64,000 nucleotides of DNA from Hymenobacter sp. HSC-4F20. Its GTDB lineage: Bacteria > Bacteroidota > Bacteroidia > Cytophagales > Hymenobacteraceae. The notes below the pieces were generated by a model, which saw only the letters and a list, made by a program, of their open reading frames with translations, had not been told where the DNA came from and searched no databases. Position 1 is the first letter of the stretch. Every line of letters starts with the position of its first letter. The stretch lies in assembly GCF_019599275.1 (NCBI RefSeq), contig NZ_JAHZTD010000001.1, positions 1,054,001 through 1,118,000 of the forward strand. Reading direction: 5' to 3'. Positions 24,272-31,049 of this stretch are shown piece by piece. The position numbers and the translations under genes are program-made.

Positions 24272-25303
24272 GTGCCCACGATTAACGAGCAAATTCTTGA
24301 CGCGCAGTTGCGCCATTCGATCTATCTGGAACGCTACAAAACCGGCGTCCTGCGCGATATTCTGGCCCTGCTGGACAAGTCCAATGATGACCTGGCCGAG
24401 CTGATTGCCGCCCGGTTGGTCAAGATCGAGCAGCGCGGTTATACGCTGTCGGCCGCGGAAACTAAGCGCCTGCAGCGGCTCCTGGGAGACTTGACGATCA
24501 AACGCGCCCAGGTGTACGCGGTCATTGAGGCCCAGCTATCGGGTGAACTGGTCGATTTCTCGCAGTACGAAGCAGATTTTCAGGTGCGACTGCATGAGAA
24601 CGTCGGCGTCACACTGTCCGGTGTGCCGGCCAATGCTCAACTGAAAGCTATTGTTACCACACAGCCGTTCGAGGGCCGATTGCTCAAAGCATGGGTGCGC
24701 AATAACCAGATGGCCGACCTGAATCGGATCCAGGACGCCATCAATATCGGCATCACGCAAAACCAGACCATAGAGCAGATTGTGCGCCGGCTGCGCGGGA
24801 CCAAGGCCGCGAGTTATACCGATGGCACCCTGAACGCTTCCAAGCGTGACGTGACTGCTGTGGTGCGCACCGCCGTCGCGCATGTGCAGTCCCGCGCCAA
24901 GGCCGAGGTGTACCAGGCCAACGCCGACATCATCAGGGCCTGGCAGCAGATTTCGACGCTGGACAGCCGAACCAGCCCGGTCTGCATCCGCGACGATCAC
25001 CGCATTTACCGCCAGTATGCCGATGTGATCTGGACCCCGCGCCACTGGAATTGTCGCAGTATCGTGATTGCCTATTTCGCCGATGACGAGCACGGCAACC
25101 GGGCCAGCCAGTTCGGGCCGGTACCGGGTAGTACGGATTACGATACGTTCCTGCGGCGCCAGTCCAAAGAGTTTCAGAACGACGTCCTGGGCATCAAGCG
25201 CGCGCGGCTGTATCGTGAGAGTGGCAAGCCCGTCAAGAAGTTCATTGACGAAACCGGCCAGTTCTATACACTGGCACAGTTGAAAGCCAAAGATTTAACC
25301 TAA
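24272..25303 (+). CDS. Head morphogenesis protein (SPP1 gp7 / Mu F-like)
   Basis: 343 aa from GTG 24272. The C-terminal half contains the Mu F/SPP1 gp7 signature: VRTAVAHVQSRAKAEVYQAN, then ISTLDSRTSPVCIRDDHRIY and WTPRHWNCRSIVIAYF. The family forms minor capsid proteins associated with the portal and ejected or used in head assembly. The N-terminal half is long and helical. It directly precedes the scaffold gene (15-base gap). Confidence 0.87.
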   Translation: MPTINEQILDAQLRHSIYLERYKTGVLRDILALLDKSNDDLAELIAARLVKIEQRGYTLSAAETKRLQRLLGDLTIKRAQVYAVIEAQLSGELVDFSQYEADFQVRLHENVGVTLSGVPANAQLKAIVTTQPFEGRLLKAWVRNNQMADLNRIQDAINIGITQNQTIEQIVRRLRGTKAASYTDGTLNASKRDVTAVVRTAVAHVQSRAKAEVYQANADIIRAWQQISTLDSRTSPVCIRDDHRIYRQYADVIWTPRHWNCRSIVIAYFADDEHGNRASQFGPVPGSTDYDTFLRRQSKEFQNDVLGIKRARLYRESGKPVKKFIDETGQFYTLAQLKAKDLT

Positions 25304-25318
25304 CCCGAAAGGTGATGA

Positions 25319-26077
25319 ATGAGATTAAAAGCCCTGTTGGACAGCGCCAGCTATGATGTACTGGATGAGGCCATAAAAGCAGCTTATACTGAGCGCGACG
25401 GAAAGTTTTACCTGAACGTGGATGGCTTGCAAGAGCATCCCGACGCGCTAGGGCTCAAGAGCGCCCTGACAAAAGCGCGGCAAGAGAAAAAGGATGCCGA
25501 AACCAAGCTGGCCGAGTTGCAGGAACGTTTTGCTGGCGTGCCCGACGACTTGACCGGCGACGACATCGTGGCTTCGCTCGACAGAGGTGGCGGCAAGGTT
25601 GATCAGCGCTTAGCCGAACAGCGCGAACGCCTGACCAAGCAGTATGACAGTAAATTGAATGAAGCCAAAGAGCAGCTGCAGAAAGCCACTGCCCGCGCCG
25701 ACCGATTGTACAGCGAAAACGCCCTGATGTCGGCCATGACCGAAGCCAATATCACGCTGCCACACGCCCAAAAGGCCGTTAAGGCCATGCTGCGCGATCA
25801 GATCAAGGTCGAGTATGAAGGCGACGAAGTTGTCGTCACTATCGATAACATGCCGGTGGCTGATAAAGTGAAAGCGTATGCCCAGAGTGACGAGGGCAAA
25901 TACTTTGTCACGGCCCCGAATAACAGCGGCGGCGGTTCGGGCGGTCAGGGCGGTTCGACAGCCACGGACTACAGTAAGAAATCAATCACTGAGCTGGCGC
26001 TTTTGGAAGGTAAGGACCCGCTGGCGAAAGCCGAGATTGAACGCCGGACGAAGATTGAAAAACCTGCCGCCAGGTAA
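25319..26077 (+). CDS. Capsid scaffolding protein
   Basis: 252 aa. Residues about 45-150 form a highly charged coiled coil (KARQEKKDAETKLAELQERF; RLAEQRERLTKQYDSKLNEA), preceded by a small N-terminal domain (LKALLDSASYDVLDEAIKAA). A glycine-rich linker (NNSGGGSGGQGGS) leads to a basic C-terminal helix. This is the scaffold layout of siphophages, in which the C-terminal helix-loop contacts the capsid protein. It is located immediately before the capsid gene and followed by a terminator. Confidence 0.83.
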   Translation: MRLKALLDSASYDVLDEAIKAAYTERDGKFYLNVDGLQEHPDALGLKSALTKARQEKKDAETKLAELQERFAGVPDDLTGDDIVASLDRGGGKVDQRLAEQRERLTKQYDSKLNEAKEQLQKATARADRLYSENALMSAMTEANITLPHAQKAVKAMLRDQIKVEYEGDEVVVTIDNMPVADKVKAYAQSDEGKYFVTAPNNSGGGSGGQGGSTATDYSKKSITELALLEGKDPLAKAEIERRTKIEKPAAR

Positions 26078-26086
26078 CTTCTTAGA

Positions 26087-26110
26087 GCCCCTGAAAAAGG
26101 GGCTTTTTTT
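26087..26110 (+). terminator. Terminator between scaffold and capsid genes
   Basis: GCCCC (26087-26091), a 7-base loop, GGGGC (26099-26103), then T7. It implies the capsid gene has its own promoter downstream. Confidence 0.82.
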
Positions 26111-26151
26111 ATAGCTGGACTTGTGCCATACTATTGGCATATGCGCCCTAT

Positions 26152-26213
26152 CGAGATGAGAAGCGCAAGAGGGCAGCGAGAGGCTGCCCATCATCTCGGA
26201 GGCGAGACGCTTC
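26152..26213 (+). promoter_or_regulatory. Structured leader of the capsid mRNA, pseudoknot-capable
   Basis: CGAGATGA (26152-26159) pairs perfectly with TCATCTCG (26191-26198). Nested inside, GGGCAGC (26171-26177) pairs with GCTGCCC (26183-26189). The bulge GAAGCG (26160-26165) is complementary to CGCTTC (26208-26213) outside, so a pseudoknot is possible. It lies between a terminator and the GTG start at 26249, after a CATACT box at 26126-26131 that may be the -10 of a capsid promoter. A translational or stability control element is inferred. Confidence 0.6.
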
Positions 26214-26248
26214 CAAACACGTTCCCTTTTTCATTCTTGGAGGCTCTC

Positions 26249-27253
26249 GTGACCATCACGAAACTTGCTGACTTAATTATTCCCGGCAGCACTGTCGGCG
26301 TTACCCTCAATAATCTGATCAAGAAAAAACTGATCGACCGTTCCGCCTTCTTCCGCTCAGGCTTTGTAAGCAATTCAGCCGATCCGGAAGTTGGCTTGCA
26401 GCTCGGCGATGAATTGGACAAGGGTGGCAAATTCGTTACCGCCAAGTTCCGCAACCGCCCGAACGATCCTGAGCAAATCCTGAACGACACCAAAGATTTG
26501 GTTGTCAATAAGTTCACCTATGGATCGCAGAGCACGCCGGTATTCGCCCGTGGTCAATCGTATGGCGTTACCGACATGGCCGTTGACCTGGGCGGAGATG
26601 ACCCGCTTGATGATATCGCTGAGTTCTGGGCCGAATATTGGTTGCCCCGCCAGCAAATTGTACTAATCAACGTGCTTAAGGGTGCGCTGGGTGCGTCTTC
26701 TGCTGCTGAAAACGTCTATGACATCTCGGGCAATGCGGGCGCCGATGCGGTAATCAATCCAAAATCCTTCCTCATCGCCTCCAATAAGCTTGGTGATCGT
26801 TCAGATCAAATTGTGACTGTGGCTATGCACTCGGCATTTTACCTGCAGCTGTTGTTGCAGAACTTGATCACCTTCCTGCCAGTGGCTGGACAAGGCGAAC
26901 CAATCCCACAATACCTGAACAAAACGGTTATCGTGGATGATGGCCTGCCATACGACGCCGGTACCGGGATCGGTACCCTGTACCTGGGCAAGCGTGGCGC
27001 GGTGACCTATCAGGAAGCCGGCCTAAAAACGCCAATCGAAGCTGAGCGTCAGGCTTTGGTTAACAGCGGTCAGGAATATTCGGTTAGCCGCAAGAAGTAC
27101 ATCATGCACCCGAACGGCTTCAACTGGAACGTTAACGCTACCACTGTCGATCCGACGCCGAACAACGCCGAATTGGCGACCTCGGCCAACTGGAACCGCG
27201 TGTACAGCGCCAAGGAAGTCGGCATTATCGCTTTCAAAGCAAAAGCCGCTTAA
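26249..27253 (+). CDS. Major capsid protein
   Basis: 334 aa. The GTG at 26249 was chosen because TTGGAGG lies 7 bases upstream and because the open frame before it overlaps the structured leader. It starts with VTITKLADLIIPGSTVGVTL. The length, single-domain HK97-like character, and text such as SYGVTDMAVDLGGDDPLDDI and FLPVAGQGEPIPQYLNKTVI fit the coat proteins that accompany DUF4055 portals. It follows scaffold and precedes connector genes, the standard order. A leaky terminator-like hairpin follows. Confidence 0.87.
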   Translation: MTITKLADLIIPGSTVGVTLNNLIKKKLIDRSAFFRSGFVSNSADPEVGLQLGDELDKGGKFVTAKFRNRPNDPEQILNDTKDLVVNKFTYGSQSTPVFARGQSYGVTDMAVDLGGDDPLDDIAEFWAEYWLPRQQIVLINVLKGALGASSAAENVYDISGNAGADAVINPKSFLIASNKLGDRSDQIVTVAMHSAFYLQLLLQNLITFLPVAGQGEPIPQYLNKTVIVDDGLPYDAGTGIGTLYLGKRGAVTYQEAGLKTPIEAERQALVNSGQEYSVSRKKYIMHPNGFNWNVNATTVDPTPNNAELATSANWNRVYSAKEVGIIAFKAKAA

Positions 27254-27262
27254 TCTATCAAG

Positions 27263-27286
27263 GAGCCGCTTTACGGTGGCTCTTTT
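27263..27286 (+). terminator. Probable weak terminator after the capsid gene
   Basis: GAGCC (27263-27267) and GGCTC (27278-27282) form a short stem followed by TTTTC. It could reduce transcription into the low-copy connector genes. Confidence 0.55.
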
Positions 27287-27308
27287 CATTTCACAAGGAG
27301 TTCACACT

Positions 27309-27635
27309 ATGCCCAACGATGTTTATGAGCCTTCGGACAGCAACACCGAGCACAACCCCTACGACACCAAAGTCGGCGGTAAGCCCGCTTGTACTCTGGC
27401 GGACGGTACCACACCCCAGGTGGTAAAGCAGAAAGCATCTACTGCTGACGGACCGGCTGCTGGCGCTACTGAAGCTGCCGACGACGAATCTGATGATCCG
27501 GTGAATGCCTCGGCTGCCGCAAAGAAACTGGCCGAAGAAAACGGCATTGACCTGAACACGGTCACAGGGACTGGCTCAAATGGCGGCATCACCAAAGCCG
27601 ACGTTGAAAAAGCCATCGCTGAAGGCCAGCAGTAA
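27309..27635 (+). CDS. Small phage protein with peripheral-subunit-binding (E3-binding) domain
   Basis: 108 aa from ATG 27309, which has AAGGAG 11 bases upstream. The first 60 residues are polar and low-complexity (PAAGATEAADDESDDPVN). The C-terminal 45 residues, ASAAAKKLAEENGIDLNTVT followed by GTGSNGGITKADVEKAI, match the E3-binding domain of 2-oxo acid dehydrogenase acyltransferases. Here it must serve another protein contact, probably in the head or its decoration, since it directly follows the capsid gene. Confidence 0.75.
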   Translation: MPNDVYEPSDSNTEHNPYDTKVGGKPACTLADGTTPQVVKQKASTADGPAAGATEAADDESDDPVNASAAAKKLAEENGIDLNTVTGTGSNGGITKADVEKAIAEGQQ

Positions 27636-27637
27636 AC

Positions 27638-28117
27638 ATGTTCATTGCCGCGACGGGTTTGAATGGTGACGAGGCTAACGCGCTGATCAGCGTGGAATAC
27701 GCTGACGCCTACCACTCCCTTCGCGGCAATGCCTCTTGGACCGGCAACGATGCAGCAAAGCAAGCTGCCATAATCCGGGCCACGGATTACATCGAGCAGG
27801 TTTACGGCCAACGGTTTATCGGTACCGTTGCCCTTAACACTGTTCTCTCCTGGCCGCGCTATACCCTAGCTTATGATAGCGAAACCATCCCGGAGGCGCT
27901 GAGAAAGGCCGCGGCTGAACTGGCGCTTGATGCGATGGCCGGAAGTTTGACCCCGAACATCACTAGCGAACCGCAGGTCAAGCGCGAAAAGGTTGACGTG
28001 CTGGAAGTCGAGTATTTCGAGGCAGCTAAGCGCCCAACGATCCGCCCGGCTGTGACTGGCTACCTAGCCCCGCTCCTATCGTTCAGCGGCCTGAATGTGC
28101 CGGTGGTGCGCAGATGA
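27638..28117 (+). CDS. Head-tail connector/adaptor (DnaT-like family)
   Basis: 159 aa. It begins MFIAATGLNGDEANALISVE and contains YADAYHSLRGNASWTGNDAA, then IRATDYIEQVYGQRF, characteristic of the DnaT-like phage adaptor proteins that sit under the portal. Starts 2 bases after the previous stop and overlaps the next gene by 4 bases. Order (capsid, adaptor, stopper, gp10-like, terminator) supports a head-completion role. Confidence 0.75.
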   Translation: MFIAATGLNGDEANALISVEYADAYHSLRGNASWTGNDAAKQAAIIRATDYIEQVYGQRFIGTVALNTVLSWPRYTLAYDSETIPEALRKAAAELALDAMAGSLTPNITSEPQVKREKVDVLEVEYFEAAKRPTIRPAVTGYLAPLLSFSGLNVPVVRR

Positions 28118-28458
28118 ATTATGACCGCTTCACGCAACTGGCTCTCAATCAGATTGCCGAAAAAGGCCGTGACATTACCCTGTTGAACAAGCAGCTCGGG
28201 GCATATGATCCGCTGACTAATACTATGACCGATGCCACGGACACGACGCGCACAGTGCGGGCCGTCTTTACCAGCTACAAAGCCAAGGACATCGACGGTA
28301 CCGTGATCAAGCAAGGCGACAAGCGCTGCCTGATTGCGGACGCGGTTGATGGCAAGGAAATTATCGTTGATGGTGCCGACCAGTATGCTATTGTGAATGT
28401 CGAGGCCGTCCAGCCGGGCGACACGCTGATTTTGAGCAAGGTGCAGGTGCGGCGATGA
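28114..28458 (+). CDS. Head closure (stopper) protein
   Basis: 114 aa, overlapping both neighbours by 4 bases. The beta-rich sequence (ITLLNKQLGAYDPLTNTMTD, YKAKDIDGTVIKQGDKRCLI, and YAIVNVEAVQPGDTLILSKV at the end) fits phage head-closure proteins of the SPP1 gp16/HK97 gp7 type. The call rests on size, fold impression and gene order. Confidence 0.7.
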   Translation: MNYDRFTQLALNQIAEKGRDITLLNKQLGAYDPLTNTMTDATDTTRTVRAVFTSYKAKDIDGTVIKQGDKRCLIADAVDGKEIIVDGADQYAIVNVEAVQPGDTLILSKVQVRR

Positions 28459-28838
28459 AATCCGTCGAGGACCAGATCGCCGCCGCTATGAAGGCCAAGG
28501 TTTATAACGTGCAGGCCGGTTTGATGCGTGAAACCGCTTTGCGTGTTGCTGGCAATGTCAGCCAGGCCACACCGGTCGATGAAGGAACCGCCCGCGCCAA
28601 CTGGAACCTGAGCGCCGAGACGCCCGACCTGAGCACGAGCGAAAGCACCACGCCACAGTCTTATGACGACGCCCAGATCACCGGCAAGGAAAAGATGCTG
28701 TATGTCTCCAACGGCCTTCCCTACATCGAGAAGCTGAATGAAGGATCTTCGACACAGGCTCCCGCGAATTTTGTGGAACTCGGCGTCATGCTATCCAAGC
28801 GCCAGGCGGAAGCTGCGGCCAAACGGGGGGCAAAGTGA
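28455..28838 (+). CDS. HK97 gp10-like minor tail/neck protein
   Basis: 127 aa. A helical N terminus (MKSVEDQIAAAMKAKVYNVQ) is followed by ATPVDEGTARANWNLSAE, the PVDTG.L..SW-type motif of HK97 gp10 proteins, then MLYVSNGLPYIEKLNEGSST. These proteins act at the neck or as tail completion factors. Four-base overlaps on both sides. Confidence 0.8.
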   Translation: MKSVEDQIAAAMKAKVYNVQAGLMRETALRVAGNVSQATPVDEGTARANWNLSAETPDLSTSESTTPQSYDDAQITGKEKMLYVSNGLPYIEKLNEGSSTQAPANFVELGVMLSKRQAEAAAKRGAK

Positions 28839-29242
28839 ACTACGAAACCGCCGCCGCCGCTATCAACAGACATTTCGAAGCTGAGTGGAACAAGCGCACG
28901 CCAGCCGCATATGATGACGTGCCTTTCGACATTCCCAACGGCGAACCGTGGGTCCGCTTAATCGTGCAGCACGCCCTGGGCTATCAGGCTACGGTAGGCG
29001 CGCCAGGTAGCAATGCTTTTCGCCGTGAGGGGCTGGTAACGGTGCAGATTTTCACCCCGGCTGGTAACGGCAAGATCAAGGCCATGCAGCTAGCCGATCA
29101 GGTCAACCCGATTTTCCAGCGTATTGGGCGCGTGGCGGGCATTGCTTTCCAAGATGTGCGCTTAAATGAGGTTGGCAACGGCTCGACGGGCTGGTATCAT
29201 ATCAACATTAAAACTGAATTTGAATACGACACTTACGCTTAG
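28835..29242 (+). CDS. Tail terminator protein (DUF4128-like)
   Basis: 135 aa. The N terminus MNYETAAAAINRHFEAEWNK followed by PFDIPNGEPWVRLIVQHALG is that of DUF4128/gpU-like tail terminators, which cap the tail tube at its head end. Beta strands continue through FRREGLVTVQIFTPAGNGKI. It lies just before the tail tube gene. Confidence 0.78.
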   Translation: MNYETAAAAINRHFEAEWNKRTPAAYDDVPFDIPNGEPWVRLIVQHALGYQATVGAPGSNAFRREGLVTVQIFTPAGNGKIKAMQLADQVNPIFQRIGRVAGIAFQDVRLNEVGNGSTGWYHINIKTEFEYDTYA

Positions 29243-29251
29243 GAGTAAAGC

Positions 29252-30181
29252 ATGACCGACAGTTCCCTGACCCGCCACGCCTATGTGATGCAATCTGCTT
29301 ACGGTGCCGTTCCTGCCAATCCAGCCTTCAAGAAACTCCGCCTGACGGGCGGTGGTCTAAGTGAGCAATCCGGCTACACCACCAGCAACGAGATCCGCTC
29401 TGATCGTCAGAACTCCGACATGCGCTTGACCTCGCGAGAAGCGGGCGGCGATTTCCCGTTCGAGATGTCCTATGAAAGCTTTGATGACCTGTTGGCGGCA
29501 TTCATGTGCAACAACTGGGCAACCGACACGCTCAAGCCCGGCACCCTAGACAAGTATTTCGCCTATGAGCGAACCGACAACATGGGCGGTGGCGTGTTCG
29601 ATTACGAGTTGTTCAAAAACTGCCAGATCAACACGTTTAACCTCAGCATCAGCCCGCGCAGCCTGATGACCGGCTCGTTCGGCGTTATGGCCAGTGAAAT
29701 GCAGGCCAATACAGCGCCGATCACGGGTTCCACCTATGCCGAGCCGCCGCAGACTTCAGTGTTTTCGAGTGCCGAGGCCAGTGGTGAGCTGATGATCAAC
29801 GGGGCTGTCGTCGGCTACCTCATGGCCTTGACGATTTCCGGAACCAATAATATGCAAGGCCGTGAGCAGCTGTTCTCGCCATATCTAGACGGCATGCGCA
29901 AAGGCAAGTTTGACTTCGGCGGGGAGTTGACGACATATTTCCGCACCAAAGCCCTGCGCGACCTGCAACGCGCGGACGGCTATGTCGACCTGAAACTGAC
30001 GATCGGCAACGACACGGACGGCACCTATGAATTCGTCATGTCCCGCGTCAAGCTGGCCAACACGGCCAAAAATACGCCGGGCAACAACGAGGACGTAATG
30101 CTGAACACGGCGTTCACGGCCAATTACGACACGACTGATGGCGCTTCGCTGATCATTACCCGCATCGACGCCACCCCTTAA
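29252..30181 (+). CDS. Major tail tube protein
   Basis: 309 aa with AGGAG 7 bases before ATG 29252. The sequence has the conserved ...TTSNEIRSDRQNSDMRLTSR and SYESFDDLLAAFMCNNW text of phage tail tube proteins in this gene order, and TAYDT-like beta strands near the end (LNTAFTANYDTTDGASLIIT). It polymerises into the tube around the tape measure. It is followed by a structured intergenic RNA and the tail assembly chaperone. Confidence 0.82.
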   Translation: MTDSSLTRHAYVMQSAYGAVPANPAFKKLRLTGGGLSEQSGYTTSNEIRSDRQNSDMRLTSREAGGDFPFEMSYESFDDLLAAFMCNNWATDTLKPGTLDKYFAYERTDNMGGGVFDYELFKNCQINTFNLSISPRSLMTGSFGVMASEMQANTAPITGSTYAEPPQTSVFSSAEASGELMINGAVVGYLMALTISGTNNMQGREQLFSPYLDGMRKGKFDFGGELTTYFRTKALRDLQRADGYVDLKLTIGNDTDGTYEFVMSRVKLANTAKNTPGNNEDVMLNTAFTANYDTTDGASLIITRIDATP

Positions 30182-30190
30182 CCAAATGGC

Positions 30191-30238
30191 GACCCGAAGC
30201 CTATGCTATGGCGCTTCCTGATCGGGTCGGGAAGCGCC
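30191..30238 (+). promoter_or_regulatory. Pseudoknot-capable intergenic RNA after the tail tube gene
   Basis: GGCGCTTCC (30210-30218) pairs perfectly with GGAAGCGCC (30230-30238). The loop contains TCGGGTC (30222-30228), complementary to upstream GACCCGA (30191-30197), giving an H-type pseudoknot or two exclusive folds. No T run follows. Placement between a high-copy and a low-copy gene suggests an mRNA stability or attenuation role. Confidence 0.5.
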
Positions 30239-30261
30239 GCCCTTAACCCGAAAGGCAAACT

Positions 30262-30735
30262 ATGACTACGAAACCAGCCAACAAAGCCAGCCCGGCTGCA
30301 AAAGATGTTCTGGCCGGCATCCTAAAAGCTGCCCGCGACAAATACGAAAACGACCCCTTCTTGGAGACTCAAAAAGGCGTTGACATCGAAGTGGATGGCG
30401 TCGGCACCTTCACCATTCTGCGCGCCCATGGCCGAAATCAGAAATTCATCACGGCTTACCGCGAAAAGGTCGTCCCCTATCAGGACAGTCCGGAAGCAAA
30501 AGCCGTCAAGGGCGACGATCCCAAGCTGGAGGCCCTGAACCGCGACGTGTTTGCGGAAACCATCATCATTGGCCTAAAAGACGTGGCCGGTAATAAGGTC
30601 GAATACAACGCCGCTACAAAAGCTGCAGTCAAAGAGTTGTTGGCCGTTACGCCGGACCTTTATACCCTACTGCAAGCCGAAGCCCTGACCGGGGCCAATT
30701 TCCGCAAGCGCTACGAGGCTGAGGAAAAAAACTAA
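30262..30735 (+). CDS. Tail assembly chaperone, short form (lambda gpG-like)
   Basis: 157 aa from ATG 30262. It is helical and charged, ending ...NFRKRYEAEEKN. The last sense codons are GAA AAA AAC followed by TAA, so the slippery heptamer A AAA AAC (30726-30732) abuts the stop. A -1 slip continues into the frame open to 31049. This is the gpG/gpGT arrangement of siphophages, in which the two products coat the tape measure before tube assembly. Confidence 0.87.
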   Translation: MTTKPANKASPAAKDVLAGILKAARDKYENDPFLETQKGVDIEVDGVGTFTILRAHGRNQKFITAYREKVVPYQDSPEAKAVKGDDPKLEALNRDVFAETIIIGLKDVAGNKVEYNAATKAAVKELLAVTPDLYTLLQAEALTGANFRKRYEAEEKN

Positions 30736-31049
30736 CCGAGGCCCTAGCGTGGAACCTGCGCTGGGGTCCGCATCTCGAAGGTCTGATGGTGGCGCAAGCC
30801 AAAGGCGCGAGAATCGAGGCACTTGACCACCAGCCGCGCCTCATGCCGCACCTGCATTTCTATCTGGACGCTTTCAACTCCCTGCGCTATGATAGGCCGA
30901 TAGGGATGGTCGCCGGCCCGATACCGTGGTCCTCCCTCGATAGGTACGCGCAACGCTACGATGTCGGAGACTTCGATCTGTTCGAGAGCCATATCCGCGC
31001 CTTGGAAGCCGTGCTGCTGCAACATGAGGCGAAAGAGGCCAACAAGTGA
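30729..31049 (+). CDS. GT extension of the tail assembly chaperone, made by -1 frameshift
   Basis: This frame is open from before the slip site and reads ...KKLTEALAWNLRWGPHLEGL onward after the shift, ending EAKEANK at 31049. Translation by slipping at A AAA AAC (30726-30732) fuses it to the 157-aa chaperone, giving about 263 aa. An internal ATG at 30786 has no ribosome site. It overlaps the tape-measure start by 4 bases. In lambda the T domain binds tube protein and the G domain binds the tape measure. Confidence 0.85.
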   Translation, partial: KLTEALAWNLRWGPHLEGLMVAQAKGARIEALDHQPRLMPHLHFYLDAFNSLRYDRPIGMVAGPIPWSSLDRYAQRYDVGDFDLFESHIRALEAVLLQHEAKEANK

